Assembly (NCBI RefSeq): GCF_030812785.1
Contig: NZ_JAUSTJ010000003.1
Location: 992,001 to 1,056,000 of the forward strand
Direction of reading: 5' to 3'
Length of the DNA stretch: 64,000 bases
DNA from: Sphingomonas kyeonggiensis
GTDB taxonomy: Bacteria; Pseudomonadota; Alphaproteobacteria; Sphingomonadales; Sphingomonadaceae
A program made the translations under genes and the position numbers. Below, in pieces: positions 1 to 9,519 of this stretch (position 1 is the stretch's first letter; every line of letters begins with the position of its first letter). Below the pieces are notes generated by a model. It made no database searches, was not told the DNA's origin, and saw only the letters and a list, made by a program, of their open reading frames with translations.

Positions 1-370
1 CGGTGTGCCGGCTTCGATATAGACTGTCGTCACCCAGATACCCTTTTACGCGCATGTTGCACTGCACAACCGCAACAGATGCCCTTCGGCCAGGGTCTTT
101 GCTGTAATATTTCTGAAATTTTCCAAACGTTGTTTATGCGGAATTAATTTCAAAAGCCGTGGGGAATGAAGCCGGTGATCCTCGGATGCCAAGGTCAGGC
201 CCGCATGGGCGGAGCGCTGGACAGGATCGTCGATTTGCTCCACGAGCTGTCGACCATCGACTGGCCCCGGGCCATGGGCTGGAATGGAATCTGACCCGGA
301 ATCAGCGTAATTTGTGTAAACGCCGCGCGATCCAAAAGGGTTGCGCGGTTGCGCAATTTGGGGCGACGGG
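1..370. other. upstream region without a recognised gene
   Basis: No convincing coding region is seen; open frames here lack recognisable motifs. The stretch at about 105-155 is clearly richer in A and T than its surroundings and carries a TGAAATT (114-120) / AATTTCA (146-152) inverted repeat with a 25-nt gap. It is the obvious place for the promoter of the secretion operon that starts at 371. No clear -10/-35 pair was fixed by eye. Confidence 0.4.
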
Positions 371-2101
371 ATGAAGGACGCGGCCACTCTCGGGACGATG
401 CGCGCTGCGCTGCAGCTTTGCCGGCGCCATTTCGTGGCGGCCGCAGCGTTCAGCGCGCTGATCAACCTGCTCTACATCGTTCCTACCCTCTACATGCTGC
501 AGGTCTATGACCGGGTAGTGCCGACGCAGGGACTGCAGACCCTGTTGTTCCTGACGCTGGTGCTGCTTTTCGCGCTCGGCACGCTCTCGCTGCTCGACCG
601 AATCCGCAGCCGGCTGCTGGTGCGGGCGGGGGTGCAGCTCGACGCCGCGCTAGCCCCATTGATCCTCGACGCGACGCTCGGCCGGCCCGAGCTGCCGTTT
701 GCCCGCCAGGCGCTACGCGAGTTCGACACGTTGCGCGGCGCGCTCACCGGCGCGGGCATATTGGCGCTGTTCGACGCGCCCTGGATGCCGATCTACATCC
801 TGGTCTGCTTCCTCGTGCACCCCTGGATCGGCGCCGTCGCGATCCTCGGCTGCATCGCGCTGCCCCTGCTCGCCTGGGGCAATGAGCGGATGACGCGCAA
901 GCGGCTCGACCGGGCCCAGGCGATCGGAGCTGCATCCTATGCCAACCAGGACGCATTGCTCGCAGCGAGCGACAGCGTGCGCGCGCTCGGCATGCGCGAG
1001 GCGATGGTCAAGCGCCAGCTGCGCCAGCGCGAGGCGATGCTCAGCGCGCAGACCGAGGCGAGCCTCGCTGCGGGGGGCTTCCTTACCGCCAGCAAGTTCA
1101 CTCGCCTCGCGCTCCAGTCGCTCGCGCTGGGGCTGGGCGCGCTGCTGGCGGTCGACAACCTGATCTCGGGCGGCGCGATCTTCGCCTCCTCCTTCCTGAT
1201 CGCCCGGGCGCTCGCGCCGATCGAGCAGCTGATCGGCACGTGGAAGGCCATCGTCCAGGCGCGGCAGAGCTATCACAATCTCGGCGGGCTGCTCGACGGC
1301 GCGATGACGGCAGGCGAGCCGACCCGGCTGCCGCCTCCGCGCGGGGCGATCACGCTCGAGGGCGTGACGGTGCTCAACGACAGGCAGGACGGCGCGATCC
1401 TGGCCGGCATCTCGCTCAAGGTCGCGCCGGGGGAAGTGGTGGCGATCGTCGGGCCCAGCGGCGCGGGCAAGTCGACGCTGGTGCGCGCCATCGCCGGCGC
1501 GCTGATCCCCGATCGCGGCACGATCCGCTTCGACGAAGCCGATGCGCGCGACTGGAATCCGGAGACGCTCGCCCGCCATCTCGGCTATCTGCCGCAGGAC
1601 GCCGTGATGTTCGCCGGCACGGTTGCCGAGAACATCGCCCGTTTCGCCCGCGAGCGCGGCGAAGATCCCGCGGCGACGGACGCCGGGGTGGTCGCCGCGG
1701 CGGAGAAGGTCGGTGCCGATACGCTGATCCGCCGGCTGTCCAACGGCTATGACCATCAGCTCAAGCTCGGCGGGCGCGGCATCTCGGCCGGCCAGGCCCA
1801 GCGGATCGGGCTGGCCCGCGCGATATTCGGCGATCCCGCGATCCTGATCCTCGACGAGCCCAACGCGCATCTCGACCAGGAGGGAGATCAGGCGCTGGTC
1901 GCCGCGGTCGCCGCGATCAAGGCGGAGGGGCGCACCGTGCTGATCGTCTCACACAAGCTCGGCATCCTGCCGGTGATCGACAAGATCCTCGTGCTGCGCG
2001 ACGGCCGGGTGGAGATGTTCGGAACCCGCAATGAAGTTCTGCCCAGGATCGCGCCCCAGCCGGCCGGCAGGGTGCGCGCCACCGGGAGCGGCCAGGCATG
2101 A
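371..2101 (+). CDS. type I secretion ABC transporter (permease + ATPase), copy 1
   Basis: Inner-membrane ABC exporter of the PrtD/HlyB class, expected to energise one-step secretion of a C-terminally signalled substrate. The N-terminal half is a transmembrane ABC domain opening with the family motif LYMLQVYDRVVP. The C-terminal half is the ATPase, with Walker A GPSGAGKST near residue 361, signature SAGQAQRIGLARA, Walker B ILILDEPNAHLD and the H-loop in IVSHK. The open frame extends to a TTG at 341, but ATG 371 is preferred because it gives the length and N-terminus of the downstream paralogue. The stop overlaps the adaptor start (ATGA), so the two are translationally coupled. The gene at 3649 lines up with it almost residue for residue. 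It lacks the N-terminal C39-like domain of HlyB. Confidence 0.93.
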   Translation: MKDAATLGTMRAALQLCRRHFVAAAAFSALINLLYIVPTLYMLQVYDRVVPTQGLQTLLFLTLVLLFALGTLSLLDRIRSRLLVRAGVQLDAALAPLILDATLGRPELPFARQALREFDTLRGALTGAGILALFDAPWMPIYILVCFLVHPWIGAVAILGCIALPLLAWGNERMTRKRLDRAQAIGAASYANQDALLAASDSVRALGMREAMVKRQLRQREAMLSAQTEASLAAGGFLTASKFTRLALQSLALGLGALLAVDNLISGGAIFASSFLIARALAPIEQLIGTWKAIVQARQSYHNLGGLLDGAMTAGEPTRLPPPRGAITLEGVTVLNDRQDGAILAGISLKVAPGEVVAIVGPSGAGKSTLVRAIAGALIPDRGTIRFDEADARDWNPETLARHLGYLPQDAVMFAGTVAENIARFARERGEDPAATDAGVVAAAEKVGADTLIRRLSNGYDHQLKLGGRGISAGQAQRIGLARAIFGDPAILILDEPNAHLDQEGDQALVAAVAAIKAEGRTVLIVSHKLGILPVIDKILVLRDGRVEMFGTRNEVLPRIAPQPAGRVRATGSGQA

Positions 2102-3459
2102 ACATGACCCTGTTGCCGTCGCGCCGCGCCGTGTCCGCTCCGCAGGCGCGTCCCTTCGCCGATCCGCGCGGCGATATCCGCATGGGCGTGGTGATCGCGG
2201 CTCTGTTCTTCGTCCTGTTCCTCGGTGCTGCGGCATTCGTCCGCCTCGATGCCGCCGCCTATGCGCCGGGCGCACTGGTCGTCTCCGGGCAGCGCCAGTC
2301 GGTCCAGCACCGTGACGGCGGCGTGGTCGGCAAGATCCATGTGCGCGAGGGCCAACGGGTCGAGCGCGGGCAGCTGCTGGTCGAGCTCGCTGCCGCCGAG
2401 GTGCGCGCGCAGGAGCGTGCGCTCGCCTCACAGGCTATCCGGCTGCTCGCCCAGCGCGCGCGGCTGGAGGCTGAGCAGCTCGGACGCGCCACGATCACCG
2501 CTCCTGCCCAGTTCGCATCGCTCTCGCCCGAGGATCGCGACGAGGCGGCGCTGGCGCTCAAGCTCCAGCAGACCGAGCTTTCCGCCCGCACCTCAGTGCT
2601 GGCCGCGCAGCGCGGCGCGCTCGACCAGCGCGTCGTCCAGTCGTCCCAGCAGGGCAAGGGCTATGGCGAGCAGGCGGTGGCTGCGCGCGAGCAATTGCGC
2701 ATCATCGACGACCAGATCGCCGCGCTGAAGCCGCTCGCCGACAAGGGGTTCGTCTCGCAGACCCGGATGCGCGATCTGGAGCGCGCCCGCGCGGAGCTGC
2801 GGGGGCAGGGCGGGCAGTACAGCGCCAGCGCCGCCCAGACGCGCGGCGCGGCACGCGAGAGCGAGCTCCAGGCGCTCGAGGCCGAACGCGCCTTCCGCGA
2901 GCGCACCGCATCGGACCTGCGCGAAGTCGAGACCAGCCTGGGCGAGGTCCTGCCCAAATGGACCGCCGCTCGCGATCAGCTCGAGCGCACCGCGATCCGC
3001 GCGCCCACCACCGGCGCGGTGGTCGGTCTCTCGGTGTTCACGCCCGGCGGCGTCATCGCGCCCGGGCAGAAGCTGATGGAGATCGTTCCCGAGCGCGCCT
3101 CGCTGGTCATTCAGGCGCGCATCGCCCCTGACGATGCCGACGACCTGCACGTCGGCCAGCGTGCCTTGGTGAAGTTCTCCGGGCTGCACGAGCGGACCCT
3201 GCCCAATCTGGAAGGCCAGCTGACCCGGCTCTCCGCAGACAGCTTCACCGACGAGAAGTCCGGACAGAGCTATTTCACCGGCGAGGTGATCGTGCCCCAT
3301 GACCAGCTCAAGCTGATCCAGCAGGTGCGCGGCAAGGATTTTGCCCTGCGCCCGGGCATGCCGGTCCAGATCCTCATCCCGCTGCGCAAGCGCACCGCGC
3401 TCGACTATGCCTTCGAGCCGCTGCTCGGCAGCTTCTGGGCCTCGTTCCGCGAGCATTGA
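2098..3459 (+). CDS. HlyD-family type I secretion adaptor, copy 1
   Basis: Periplasmic membrane-fusion protein of the PrtE/HlyD type, bridging the ABC transporter to an outer-membrane TolC-like channel. It has a short cytoplasmic N-terminus, one transmembrane segment (about residues 25-47, VVIAALFFVLFLGAAAFV), a biotinyl-lipoyl-like half (SVQHRDGGVVGKIHV), a long coiled-coil stretch rich in Q, E, R and A, and a C-terminal beta-barrel half ending FRPGMPVQ-like and FWASFREH. At 453 residues it has normal family length. It overlaps the ABC gene by 4 nt. The second copy at 5379 has the same architecture and the same C-terminal residues. No dedicated outer-membrane channel gene adjoins the pair. 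Confidence 0.92.
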   Translation: MNMTLLPSRRAVSAPQARPFADPRGDIRMGVVIAALFFVLFLGAAAFVRLDAAAYAPGALVVSGQRQSVQHRDGGVVGKIHVREGQRVERGQLLVELAAAEVRAQERALASQAIRLLAQRARLEAEQLGRATITAPAQFASLSPEDRDEAALALKLQQTELSARTSVLAAQRGALDQRVVQSSQQGKGYGEQAVAAREQLRIIDDQIAALKPLADKGFVSQTRMRDLERARAELRGQGGQYSASAAQTRGAARESELQALEAERAFRERTASDLREVETSLGEVLPKWTAARDQLERTAIRAPTTGAVVGLSVFTPGGVIAPGQKLMEIVPERASLVIQARIAPDDADDLHVGQRALVKFSGLHERTLPNLEGQLTRLSADSFTDEKSGQSYFTGEVIVPHDQLKLIQQVRGKDFALRPGMPVQILIPLRKRTALDYAFEPLLGSFWASFREH

Positions 3460-3648
3460 CCGCACATCCTTTCCACTCTCGGGCGCGCGCATTCCGGCCT
3501 GGATTTTGTCCGTTATTGTGACAATCGACGGTACGGAGCCGATCCGGGGATTTCTCTCCGGGAAAGCGTCACATTGATCCCCTAGCGGTGGCGCGCGGGG
3601 CGAAGCGATGCGGGCTTCCCACGCATGGGGGCCCTTCCGGATTAGGCC

Positions 3649-5382
3649 ATGGACAAATCGCGTCTTGCTTCGCCGGGCATCGCGGCAGCCCTGGCCCTGT
3701 GCCGCCGCCATCTGTTCGCCGTGGCGGTGTTCAGCGCGCTGCTCAATCTGCTCTACATCGCGCCGACCCTCTACATGCTGCAGGTCTATGACCGGGTGGT
3801 CCCCACGCGCGGGCTGCAGACGCTGGCATTCCTGACCCTGGTGCTGCTGCTAGCGCTGGCCACGCTGGCGCTGCTCGACGGGATCCGAACGCGACTGCTG
3901 GTCCGCGCCGGCGTTCAGCTCGATGCCGCGCTCGCGCCGCAGATACTCGATGCGACGCTGGGGCGCCCGGACCTGCCGGTGGCCCGCCAGGCGCTGCGCG
4001 AGTTCGACACGATGCGTGCCACGCTCAGCGGCGCGGGCGTGCTGGCGGTGTTCGATGCGCCCTGGGTGCCGATCTACATTCTCGTCTGTTTCCTGGTGCA
4101 TCCCTGGCTGGGCCTGGTCGCGATCCTGGGTTGCACGGTGTTGCCGCTGATCGCCTGGGCGAACGAGCGCGCGACGCGGAAGCGGCTGGACCAGGCGCAG
4201 AAGATCGCCGCGCTTTCCTATGCCCATCAGGACGCGGCGCTGGCATCGAGCGACAGCATCCGCGCGCTCGGCATGCGCCGCGCAATGGTCGCCCGGCAGC
4301 TGCGTCAGCGCGAGGCAATGCTGGGCGCGCAGACCGAGGCGGGCTTCGCCACGGGCGGTTATCTCACCGCCACCAAGTTCGTCCGCCTCGCGCTCCAATC
4401 GCTGGCGCTCGGGCTGGGCGCGCTGCTCGCGGTCGACAATCTCATCTCGGGCGGGGCGATCTTCGCCGCTTCCTTCCTCATCGCGCGCGCCCTTGCGCCG
4501 ATCGAGCAGCTGATCGGCACCTGGCGCCCGATCGTGCAGGCGCACCAGGCATATCGCAACCTCGGCACGCTGCTCGACGGCGCGGGGCAGATGGCCGAGC
4601 CGACCCGTCTGCCGTCCCCGCGCGGCGCCGTGGCGCTCGAGAATGTGACGGTGCTCAACGAGGCACGGGACGGCGCGGTGCTGAATGCGGTTTCGCTGCG
4701 CGTTGCGCCGGGCGAAGTGGTCGCGATCGTCGGGCCGAGCGGCGCGGGGAAGTCGACCCTGGCGCGGGTGATCGCCGGCGCGCAGCTGCCCAGTCATGGC
4801 GCCGTCCGGTTCGATGGCGCCGATGCGAGCGACTGGGAGCCTGAGGTGCTGGCCCGGCATATCGGCTATCTCCCGCAGGACTTCGCGCTGTTCGCCGGCA
4901 CGGTCGCGGAGAATATTGCCCGTTTTTCGGCGGAACTGGGCGAGGATCGGCCGGCGATCGACTCTGCGGTGATCGCCGCCGCCGGAATGGTCGGGGCCGA
5001 TGCGCTGATCCGCCGGCTCCCCCATGGCTATGAGCATGCGCTGAAGCTGCGCGGCGCCGGGCTGTCGGCGGGGCAGGCGCAGCGGATCGCGCTGGCCCGC
5101 GCCGCCTATCGCGACCCGCCGATCCTGGTGCTCGACGAGCCCAACGCGCATCTCGACCAGGAGGGCGACCAGGCGCTGATCGCTGCGATCGCCGCGATGA
5201 AGGCGGAAGGGCGCACGATACTGATCGTATCGCACAAGCTCGGAATCCTGCCGGTCGTGGACCGTATCCTGGTTTTGCGCGAAGGGAGAGTGGAGATGTT
5301 CGGGCCGCGCGACGAGGTGCTGCCGAAGATCACCCCGCCGGCCTTGCGGGTCGCCCGCACCGTGGGAGCGCAGGCGGGATGA
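3649..5382 (+). CDS. type I secretion ABC transporter (permease + ATPase), copy 2
   Basis: Second PrtD/HlyB-class exporter, 577 residues, a tandem paralogue of the gene at 371. It keeps LYMLQVYDRVVP at the start of the membrane domain, Walker A GPSGAGKSTLA, signature SAGQAQRIALARA, Walker B LVLDEPNAHLD and the switch histidine in IVSHKLG, so it should be active. ATG 3649 gives the N-terminus MDKSRLASPG. A 190-bp gap separates it from the first pair, long enough for its own promoter; ATTGTGACAAT (3515-3525) is a short dyad in that gap. It overlaps its adaptor by 4 nt (ATGA). Divergence between the copies looks scattered through the protein, suggesting an old duplication. Confidence 0.93.
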   Translation: MDKSRLASPGIAAALALCRRHLFAVAVFSALLNLLYIAPTLYMLQVYDRVVPTRGLQTLAFLTLVLLLALATLALLDGIRTRLLVRAGVQLDAALAPQILDATLGRPDLPVARQALREFDTMRATLSGAGVLAVFDAPWVPIYILVCFLVHPWLGLVAILGCTVLPLIAWANERATRKRLDQAQKIAALSYAHQDAALASSDSIRALGMRRAMVARQLRQREAMLGAQTEAGFATGGYLTATKFVRLALQSLALGLGALLAVDNLISGGAIFAASFLIARALAPIEQLIGTWRPIVQAHQAYRNLGTLLDGAGQMAEPTRLPSPRGAVALENVTVLNEARDGAVLNAVSLRVAPGEVVAIVGPSGAGKSTLARVIAGAQLPSHGAVRFDGADASDWEPEVLARHIGYLPQDFALFAGTVAENIARFSAELGEDRPAIDSAVIAAAGMVGADALIRRLPHGYEHALKLRGAGLSAGQAQRIALARAAYRDPPILVLDEPNAHLDQEGDQALIAAIAAMKAEGRTILIVSHKLGILPVVDRILVLREGRVEMFGPRDEVLPKITPPALRVARTVGAQAG

Positions 5383-6743
5383 CGACGCCCGTCCTGCTCC
5401 CGCCGCGCCGTGACGCGGTGCAGATCTCGGCGCCGTTGCAAGCCGATCCGACGCGCGACATCCGGCTCGGTGCAATCGTTGCCGTGCTGTTCTTCGTGCT
5501 GTTCCTCGGCTGGGCCGCGTTCGTACGGCTGGATGCGGCGGCCTACGCGCCCGGTACGCTCGTGGTGTCGGGGCAGCGCCAGTCGGTCCAGCATCGCGAC
5601 GGTGGCGTCGTCGGCCGGATCCTCGTCCATGAGGGGCAGCGTGTCGAGCGCGGGCAATTGCTGATGCAGCTTGCCGCCGCCGAAGTGCAGGCGCAGGAGC
5701 GGGCGCTGGCGTCCCAGTCGATCCGGCTGCTCGCCCAGCGCGCCCGGCTCCAGGCGGAGGAACTCGGTAAGGCGACATTCGCCCCGCCGCATGAATTCGA
5801 CGGGCTGGCACCGGAAGACAGGGCCGAGGCGGAAGTGGCGATGCGGCTCCAGCGGACCGAGCTCGCCGCGCGCAACGCCGTGCTGGGGGCACAGCATGAC
5901 ACACTCGGCCAGCGTGTCGTCCAGTCGAGCGAGCAGGGCCGCGGCTATGACCGCCAGGCGTCTTCGGCGCAGGAACAGCTGCGGCTGGTCGAGGAGCAGA
6001 TCCGGGTGCTGCGACCCGTCGCCGACAAGGGTTTTGTGTCGCAGACCAGGATGCGCGATCTGGAGCGCGCGCGCGCGGAATTACAGGGGCGTAGCGGGCA
6101 ATATCGCGCCAGCGCCGCGCAGACCCGCGGCGCGGTGGGCGAGAGTCGCATGCAGATGCTCGAGACCGAGCGCAGCTTCCGTGAGCGCACCGCCGCCGAC
6201 CTGCGCGACGTGGAGAGCCGGCTCGGCGAGGTGCTGCCCAAATGGATCGCTGCGCGCGACCAGCTCGAGCGCACCGCCATCCGCGCACCCGCGACCGGCG
6301 CGGTCGTCGGCCTGTCGATCTTCACCCCCGGCGGCGTGATCTCGCCGGGCCAGAAGCTGATGGACATCGTGCCCGAGCATGCCACGCTCCGCATCCAGGC
6401 ACGGATCGCCCCCGACGATGCCGACGATCTGGCGGTGGGGCAGAAGACGCTGGTGCGGTTCAGCGCGCTTCACGAGCGCCGCCTGCCGAGCCTGGAAGGC
6501 CGGCTCACCCGATTGTCGGCGGACAGCTTCATCGACGAGAAGACCGGCCAGAGCTTCTTCACCGGTGAAGTGACGGTGCCGCGCGATCAGCTCGGCCTGA
6601 TCCAGGCGGTACGGGGGAGCGACTTCGCGCTTCGTGCGGGAATGCCGGTCGAGGTGCTGATCCCGCTGCGCAAGCGGACCGCGCTGGACTATGCGCTCGA
6701 GCCGCTCCTTGGCAGCTTCTGGTCTTCATTCCGCGAGCATTGA
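5379..6743 (+). CDS. HlyD-family type I secretion adaptor, copy 2
   Basis: Membrane-fusion protein of 454 residues, paralogous to the adaptor at 2098. It has a single membrane segment near residues 28-50, the SVQHRDGGVVG lipoyl-like motif, a long coiled coil and a C-terminal beta domain ending RTALDYALEPLLGSFW. It would dock on the copy-2 ABC transporter and reach an outer-membrane channel encoded elsewhere. The start overlaps the upstream stop by 4 nt. It ends 78 bp before the convergent Calx-beta/RTX gene, with a strong hairpin between them. The placement suggests that this pair, or both pairs, export that protein. Confidence 0.92.
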   Translation: MTTPVLLPPRRDAVQISAPLQADPTRDIRLGAIVAVLFFVLFLGWAAFVRLDAAAYAPGTLVVSGQRQSVQHRDGGVVGRILVHEGQRVERGQLLMQLAAAEVQAQERALASQSIRLLAQRARLQAEELGKATFAPPHEFDGLAPEDRAEAEVAMRLQRTELAARNAVLGAQHDTLGQRVVQSSEQGRGYDRQASSAQEQLRLVEEQIRVLRPVADKGFVSQTRMRDLERARAELQGRSGQYRASAAQTRGAVGESRMQMLETERSFRERTAADLRDVESRLGEVLPKWIAARDQLERTAIRAPATGAVVGLSIFTPGGVISPGQKLMDIVPEHATLRIQARIAPDDADDLAVGQKTLVRFSALHERRLPSLEGRLTRLSADSFIDEKTGQSFFTGEVTVPRDQLGLIQAVRGSDFALRAGMPVEVLIPLRKRTALDYALEPLLGSFWSSFREH

Positions 6744-6780
6744 CTTCGGTTCCGCACAACTCGGTGCAGGCGGAAAAGTG

Positions 6781-6814
6781 GCACCCCGGTCGAGCTTTTG
6801 CCCGACCGGGGTGC
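6781..6814. terminator. bidirectional hairpin between the secretion operon and the RTX gene
   Basis: A perfect 12-bp inverted repeat, GCACCCCGGTCG (6781-6792) and its complement (6803-6814), with a 10-nt loop, lies in the 78-bp gap between convergent genes. There is no long T run on either side, so it is called from stem strength and position. Confidence 0.75.
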
Positions 6815-6821
6815 CCGCGCA

Positions 6822-9134
6822 TCAGAAGCCGTGCGCGAGGTCGGTCGAGCTCACGTGCGGCAGCGTGTCCGCAAGCGCGCCATTCGCTTCGAGCGTGCCG
6901 GCAAGCGCCGACAGATGGTCGAAGATCGAATCGCCGGTGACGATATGGACCTGGCTGGCGTCGCTGACGCCGAGCAGGACCGCCGAACCGCCGAGGCTGA
7001 ACTTGAGGACGAGATCGTTGACGCCGTCATTGTTGACGTCGTTGACCTTGGTTTCGGTCACCGTGACGCCGTCGTCGAGGACGATCTGATCCTGGCTCGT
7101 GTTGAAGTCGTGGATCGTGTCCCGGCCGCCGAGCCAGCTGAAGTGGAAGCTGTCGGAACCGGCGCCACCCCACAGATCGTCCTTGCCCAGGCCGCCATAG
7201 AGCGCGTCGTTTCCGGCGTCGCCGTGCAACTGGTCCTTGCCCAGGCCGCCATACAGCGTGTCGTTGCCGTCGCCGCCATTCAGCACGTCATTGCCCAGGC
7301 TGCCATCGAGCAGGTCGTGCCCGGCCTGGCCATTGAGCGTGTCGTTGCCCAGGCCGCCCCACAGCGTGTCCTCGCCCGAGGTGCCGTTGAGCGTATCGTT
7401 ATTGATGGTGCCGATGCGCACCACGCCATCCGCTATGCCGGTCACCGTCGCGGTGCTGGTGAGGCCGCCGGCATCGGTCACCGTGTAGGTGAAGCTGTCG
7501 GTCGCGGTCGCGCCGGGCGCGAGCGCGTCGAACGCATCGGCGTCGGCGACATATTGCAGCGTCTGGTGGGCGGGGTCGAACACGACGTGGCCGAGCGTGC
7601 CGCTGGTGTTGATGGCGCTGATCGAGAGCGGCTGGCCCTCGGGATCGGCGTCGTTGCCGAGCAGCGCGGTCCACAGGTTCGCCGTGGTCGCATCCTCGTT
7701 GACCGCAGTCGCGTCGGCATGCGCCACCGGGGCCTGGTTGGGATGGTCGTCATTGACGATCGTGCCCGTGGCGGTGTCATCGTCGACGATCACATTGTCG
7801 CTCAGCGGGTAGAGATGGACCGCCAGAGTCTCGTTGCCCTCGACGATGGTGTCGCCCTTGACCGCGACAGTGATTGTCTTGGTCGTCTCGCCGGCGGCGA
7901 AGTCCACGACGCCCGCGAGAATCGCGCCAGAGGCGAGGTCGCTGGCCGAGGCAGAGCCGTCGAGCTCGACGCCATATTCGACGCTCGCCGCATCGGTGCC
8001 GCCGGTGCGGGTGACGGTGAAGACGAGGTTGCTCGTGCCGCTATTGCCTTCAACGACGCTGGCGTCGCCGATGCTGATGTGGCTGGGGAGGACGTCGTCA
8101 TTGACGATGGTGCCGGTGGCCGAATCGTCATCGACGACCACATTCTCGCTGAGCGGGAAAAGGTGGACCGAGAGGGTCTCGTTGCCCTCGACGATCGTGT
8201 CACCCTTGACCGCGACGGTGATCGTCTTGGTCGTCTCGCCGGCGGCGAAGTCCACGACGCCGGCAAGGACTGCGCCCGAGGCGAGGTCGTTCACCGAGGC
8301 GCTGCCGTCGAGATCGACGCCATATTCGACACTGGCCGCATCGGTGCCGCCGGTGCGGGTGACAGTGAAGACGAGGTTGCGGGTGCCGCTGTCACCTTCG
8401 ACGACGCTGGCGTCGCCGATGCTGATGTGGCTGGGGAGGACGTCGTCATTGACGATGGTGCCGGTGGCCGAATCGTCGTCGACGATCACATTGTCGCTGA
8501 GCGGGAAGAGATGGACCGAGAGGGTCTCGTTGCCCTCGACGACGGTGTCGCCTTTGACGGCGATGGTGATCGTCTTGGTCGTCTCGCCGGCGGCGAAATC
8601 GACGACGCCGGCAAGGACTGCGCCCGAGGCGAGGTCGCTCGCCGAGGTGGAACCATCGAGATCGACGCCATATTCGACGCTTGCCGCATCGGTGCCGCCG
8701 GAGCGGGTGACAGTGAAGACGAGATTGCGGGTGCCGGCATCGCCCTCGACGACGCTGGCGTCGCCGATGCTGACATGGCTGGGCAGGAAGTCATCGTTGA
8801 CGATGGTGCCGGTGGCTGTGTCGTCGTCGATGATGAAGTCGCCGTTCAGCGGGTAGAGGTGCACCGAGAGCGCCTCGTTGGCTTCGACCTGGGTGTCGCC
8901 CTTGACCGCGAGAGTGATCGTCTTGGTGATCTCGCCGGCGGCGAAATCCACGACGCCGGCAAGGGCGGCGCCCGACGCGAAGTCGCTGGCGGAGGCAGAG
9001 GCGTCGAGCTCGACGCCATATTCGAGGCTGATGGCGGCAGTCGCGTCACCGGTGCGGGTAACGGTGAAAACGAGGTTGCGGGTGCCGGAATCACCCTCGA
9101 TGACGCTCGCATCGCTGATGCTGAGATGATCCAT
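6822..9134 (-). CDS. Calx-beta / RTX repeat protein, probable type I secretion substrate
   Basis: A 770-residue acidic protein without an N-terminal signal peptide. Four Calx-beta modules of about 116 residues each (core SIGDASVVEGD...NLVFTVTR...TGTIVNDD) fill residues 1 to about 460. They are followed by a cadherin/VCBS-like module beginning NQAPVAHADA, then RTX nonapeptides of the GGxGNDxL type from about residue 575 to 665, and a C-terminal tail with a DxIxLDDG-type motif. RTX repeats plus an uncleaved C-terminal signal are the hallmark of type I secretion cargo that folds on extracellular calcium. It faces two secretion operons. No enzyme domain is visible, so adhesin or matrix protein is the best guess. 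An AAGGAA ribosome site precedes ATG 9134. Confidence 0.9.
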   Translation of the reverse strand: MDHLSISDASVIEGDSGTRNLVFTVTRTGDATAAISLEYGVELDASASASDFASGAALAGVVDFAAGEITKTITLAVKGDTQVEANEALSVHLYPLNGDFIIDDDTATGTIVNDDFLPSHVSIGDASVVEGDAGTRNLVFTVTRSGGTDAASVEYGVDLDGSTSASDLASGAVLAGVVDFAAGETTKTITIAVKGDTVVEGNETLSVHLFPLSDNVIVDDDSATGTIVNDDVLPSHISIGDASVVEGDSGTRNLVFTVTRTGGTDAASVEYGVDLDGSASVNDLASGAVLAGVVDFAAGETTKTITVAVKGDTIVEGNETLSVHLFPLSENVVVDDDSATGTIVNDDVLPSHISIGDASVVEGNSGTSNLVFTVTRTGGTDAASVEYGVELDGSASASDLASGAILAGVVDFAAGETTKTITVAVKGDTIVEGNETLAVHLYPLSDNVIVDDDTATGTIVNDDHPNQAPVAHADATAVNEDATTANLWTALLGNDADPEGQPLSISAINTSGTLGHVVFDPAHQTLQYVADADAFDALAPGATATDSFTYTVTDAGGLTSTATVTGIADGVVRIGTINNDTLNGTSGEDTLWGGLGNDTLNGQAGHDLLDGSLGNDVLNGGDGNDTLYGGLGKDQLHGDAGNDALYGGLGKDDLWGGAGSDSFHFSWLGGRDTIHDFNTSQDQIVLDDGVTVTETKVNDVNNDGVNDLVLKFSLGGSAVLLGVSDASQVHIVTGDSIFDHLSALAGTLEANGALADTLPHVSSTDLAHGF
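7750..9134 (-). repeat. four tandem 348-bp repeats encoding Calx-beta modules
   Basis: A recurring landmark (ttgacgatggtg or close variants) occurs at 7753, 8101, 8449 and 8797, exactly 348 bp apart, matching 116 codons. The two middle units look almost identical over long stretches. The unit nearest the N-terminus (about 8800-9134) and the one nearest the cadherin-like module are more diverged. This points to recent copying of the internal units. Confidence 0.9.
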
Positions 9135-9519
9135 GGGATATTATTCCTTTAGCAGGTCTACGCGTGCCGCGCAGAGAGGATATGGTTACGCGAATCACAA
9201 ACAAAGTGACGCATCTGGCTAATCATCGAGTATGACAGCGCCATTGCGGATCTTTATTTTTGAAAAATTGTCAATTACTATTTGGCTTGTCTATTGTTGA
9301 TGCTGAATTGTTTATTCTTGTGATGATTTTGTTTGATGTTGTGATTTGGAGATTGCGTTGCTGATGATGCCTGCATAATTGTGCATCGCTCCGCTGGCGG
9401 TGCATGCGGGGCGTGGCGCATTCGGCGAATGACGTCCGCGGCAATCTCATGGGCGCCATCACGCGTTCGCGCGGCGCGCCAGAAGACCCCGTGTTTCCCC
9501 CAGCCGGAAGCGAAATCGA
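9135..9519. other. AT-rich promoter region upstream of the RTX gene
   Basis: This stretch carries no supported gene. About 9200-9380 is strikingly T- and A-rich compared with the GC-rich genome. It lies directly upstream of the RTX gene on the minus strand, so it probably holds its promoter and regulatory sites. Low GC here is also compatible with binding by a silencing nucleoid protein. No specific operator was fixed. Confidence 0.45.

Noticed and set aside
46..465. A 139-residue minus-strand ORF at the window start
   Set aside because: No domain and no ribosome site are seen, and it overlaps the secretion ABC gene start; probably noncoding.
3850..6288. An 812-residue minus-strand frame across the second secretion pair
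   Set aside because: It is arginine- and alanine-rich with no domain, and it spans two well-supported genes on the other strand.
6798..9152. A 784-residue plus-strand frame opposite the Calx-beta/RTX gene
   Set aside because: It is a repeat-driven shadow; the minus strand has clear Calx-beta and RTX motifs.
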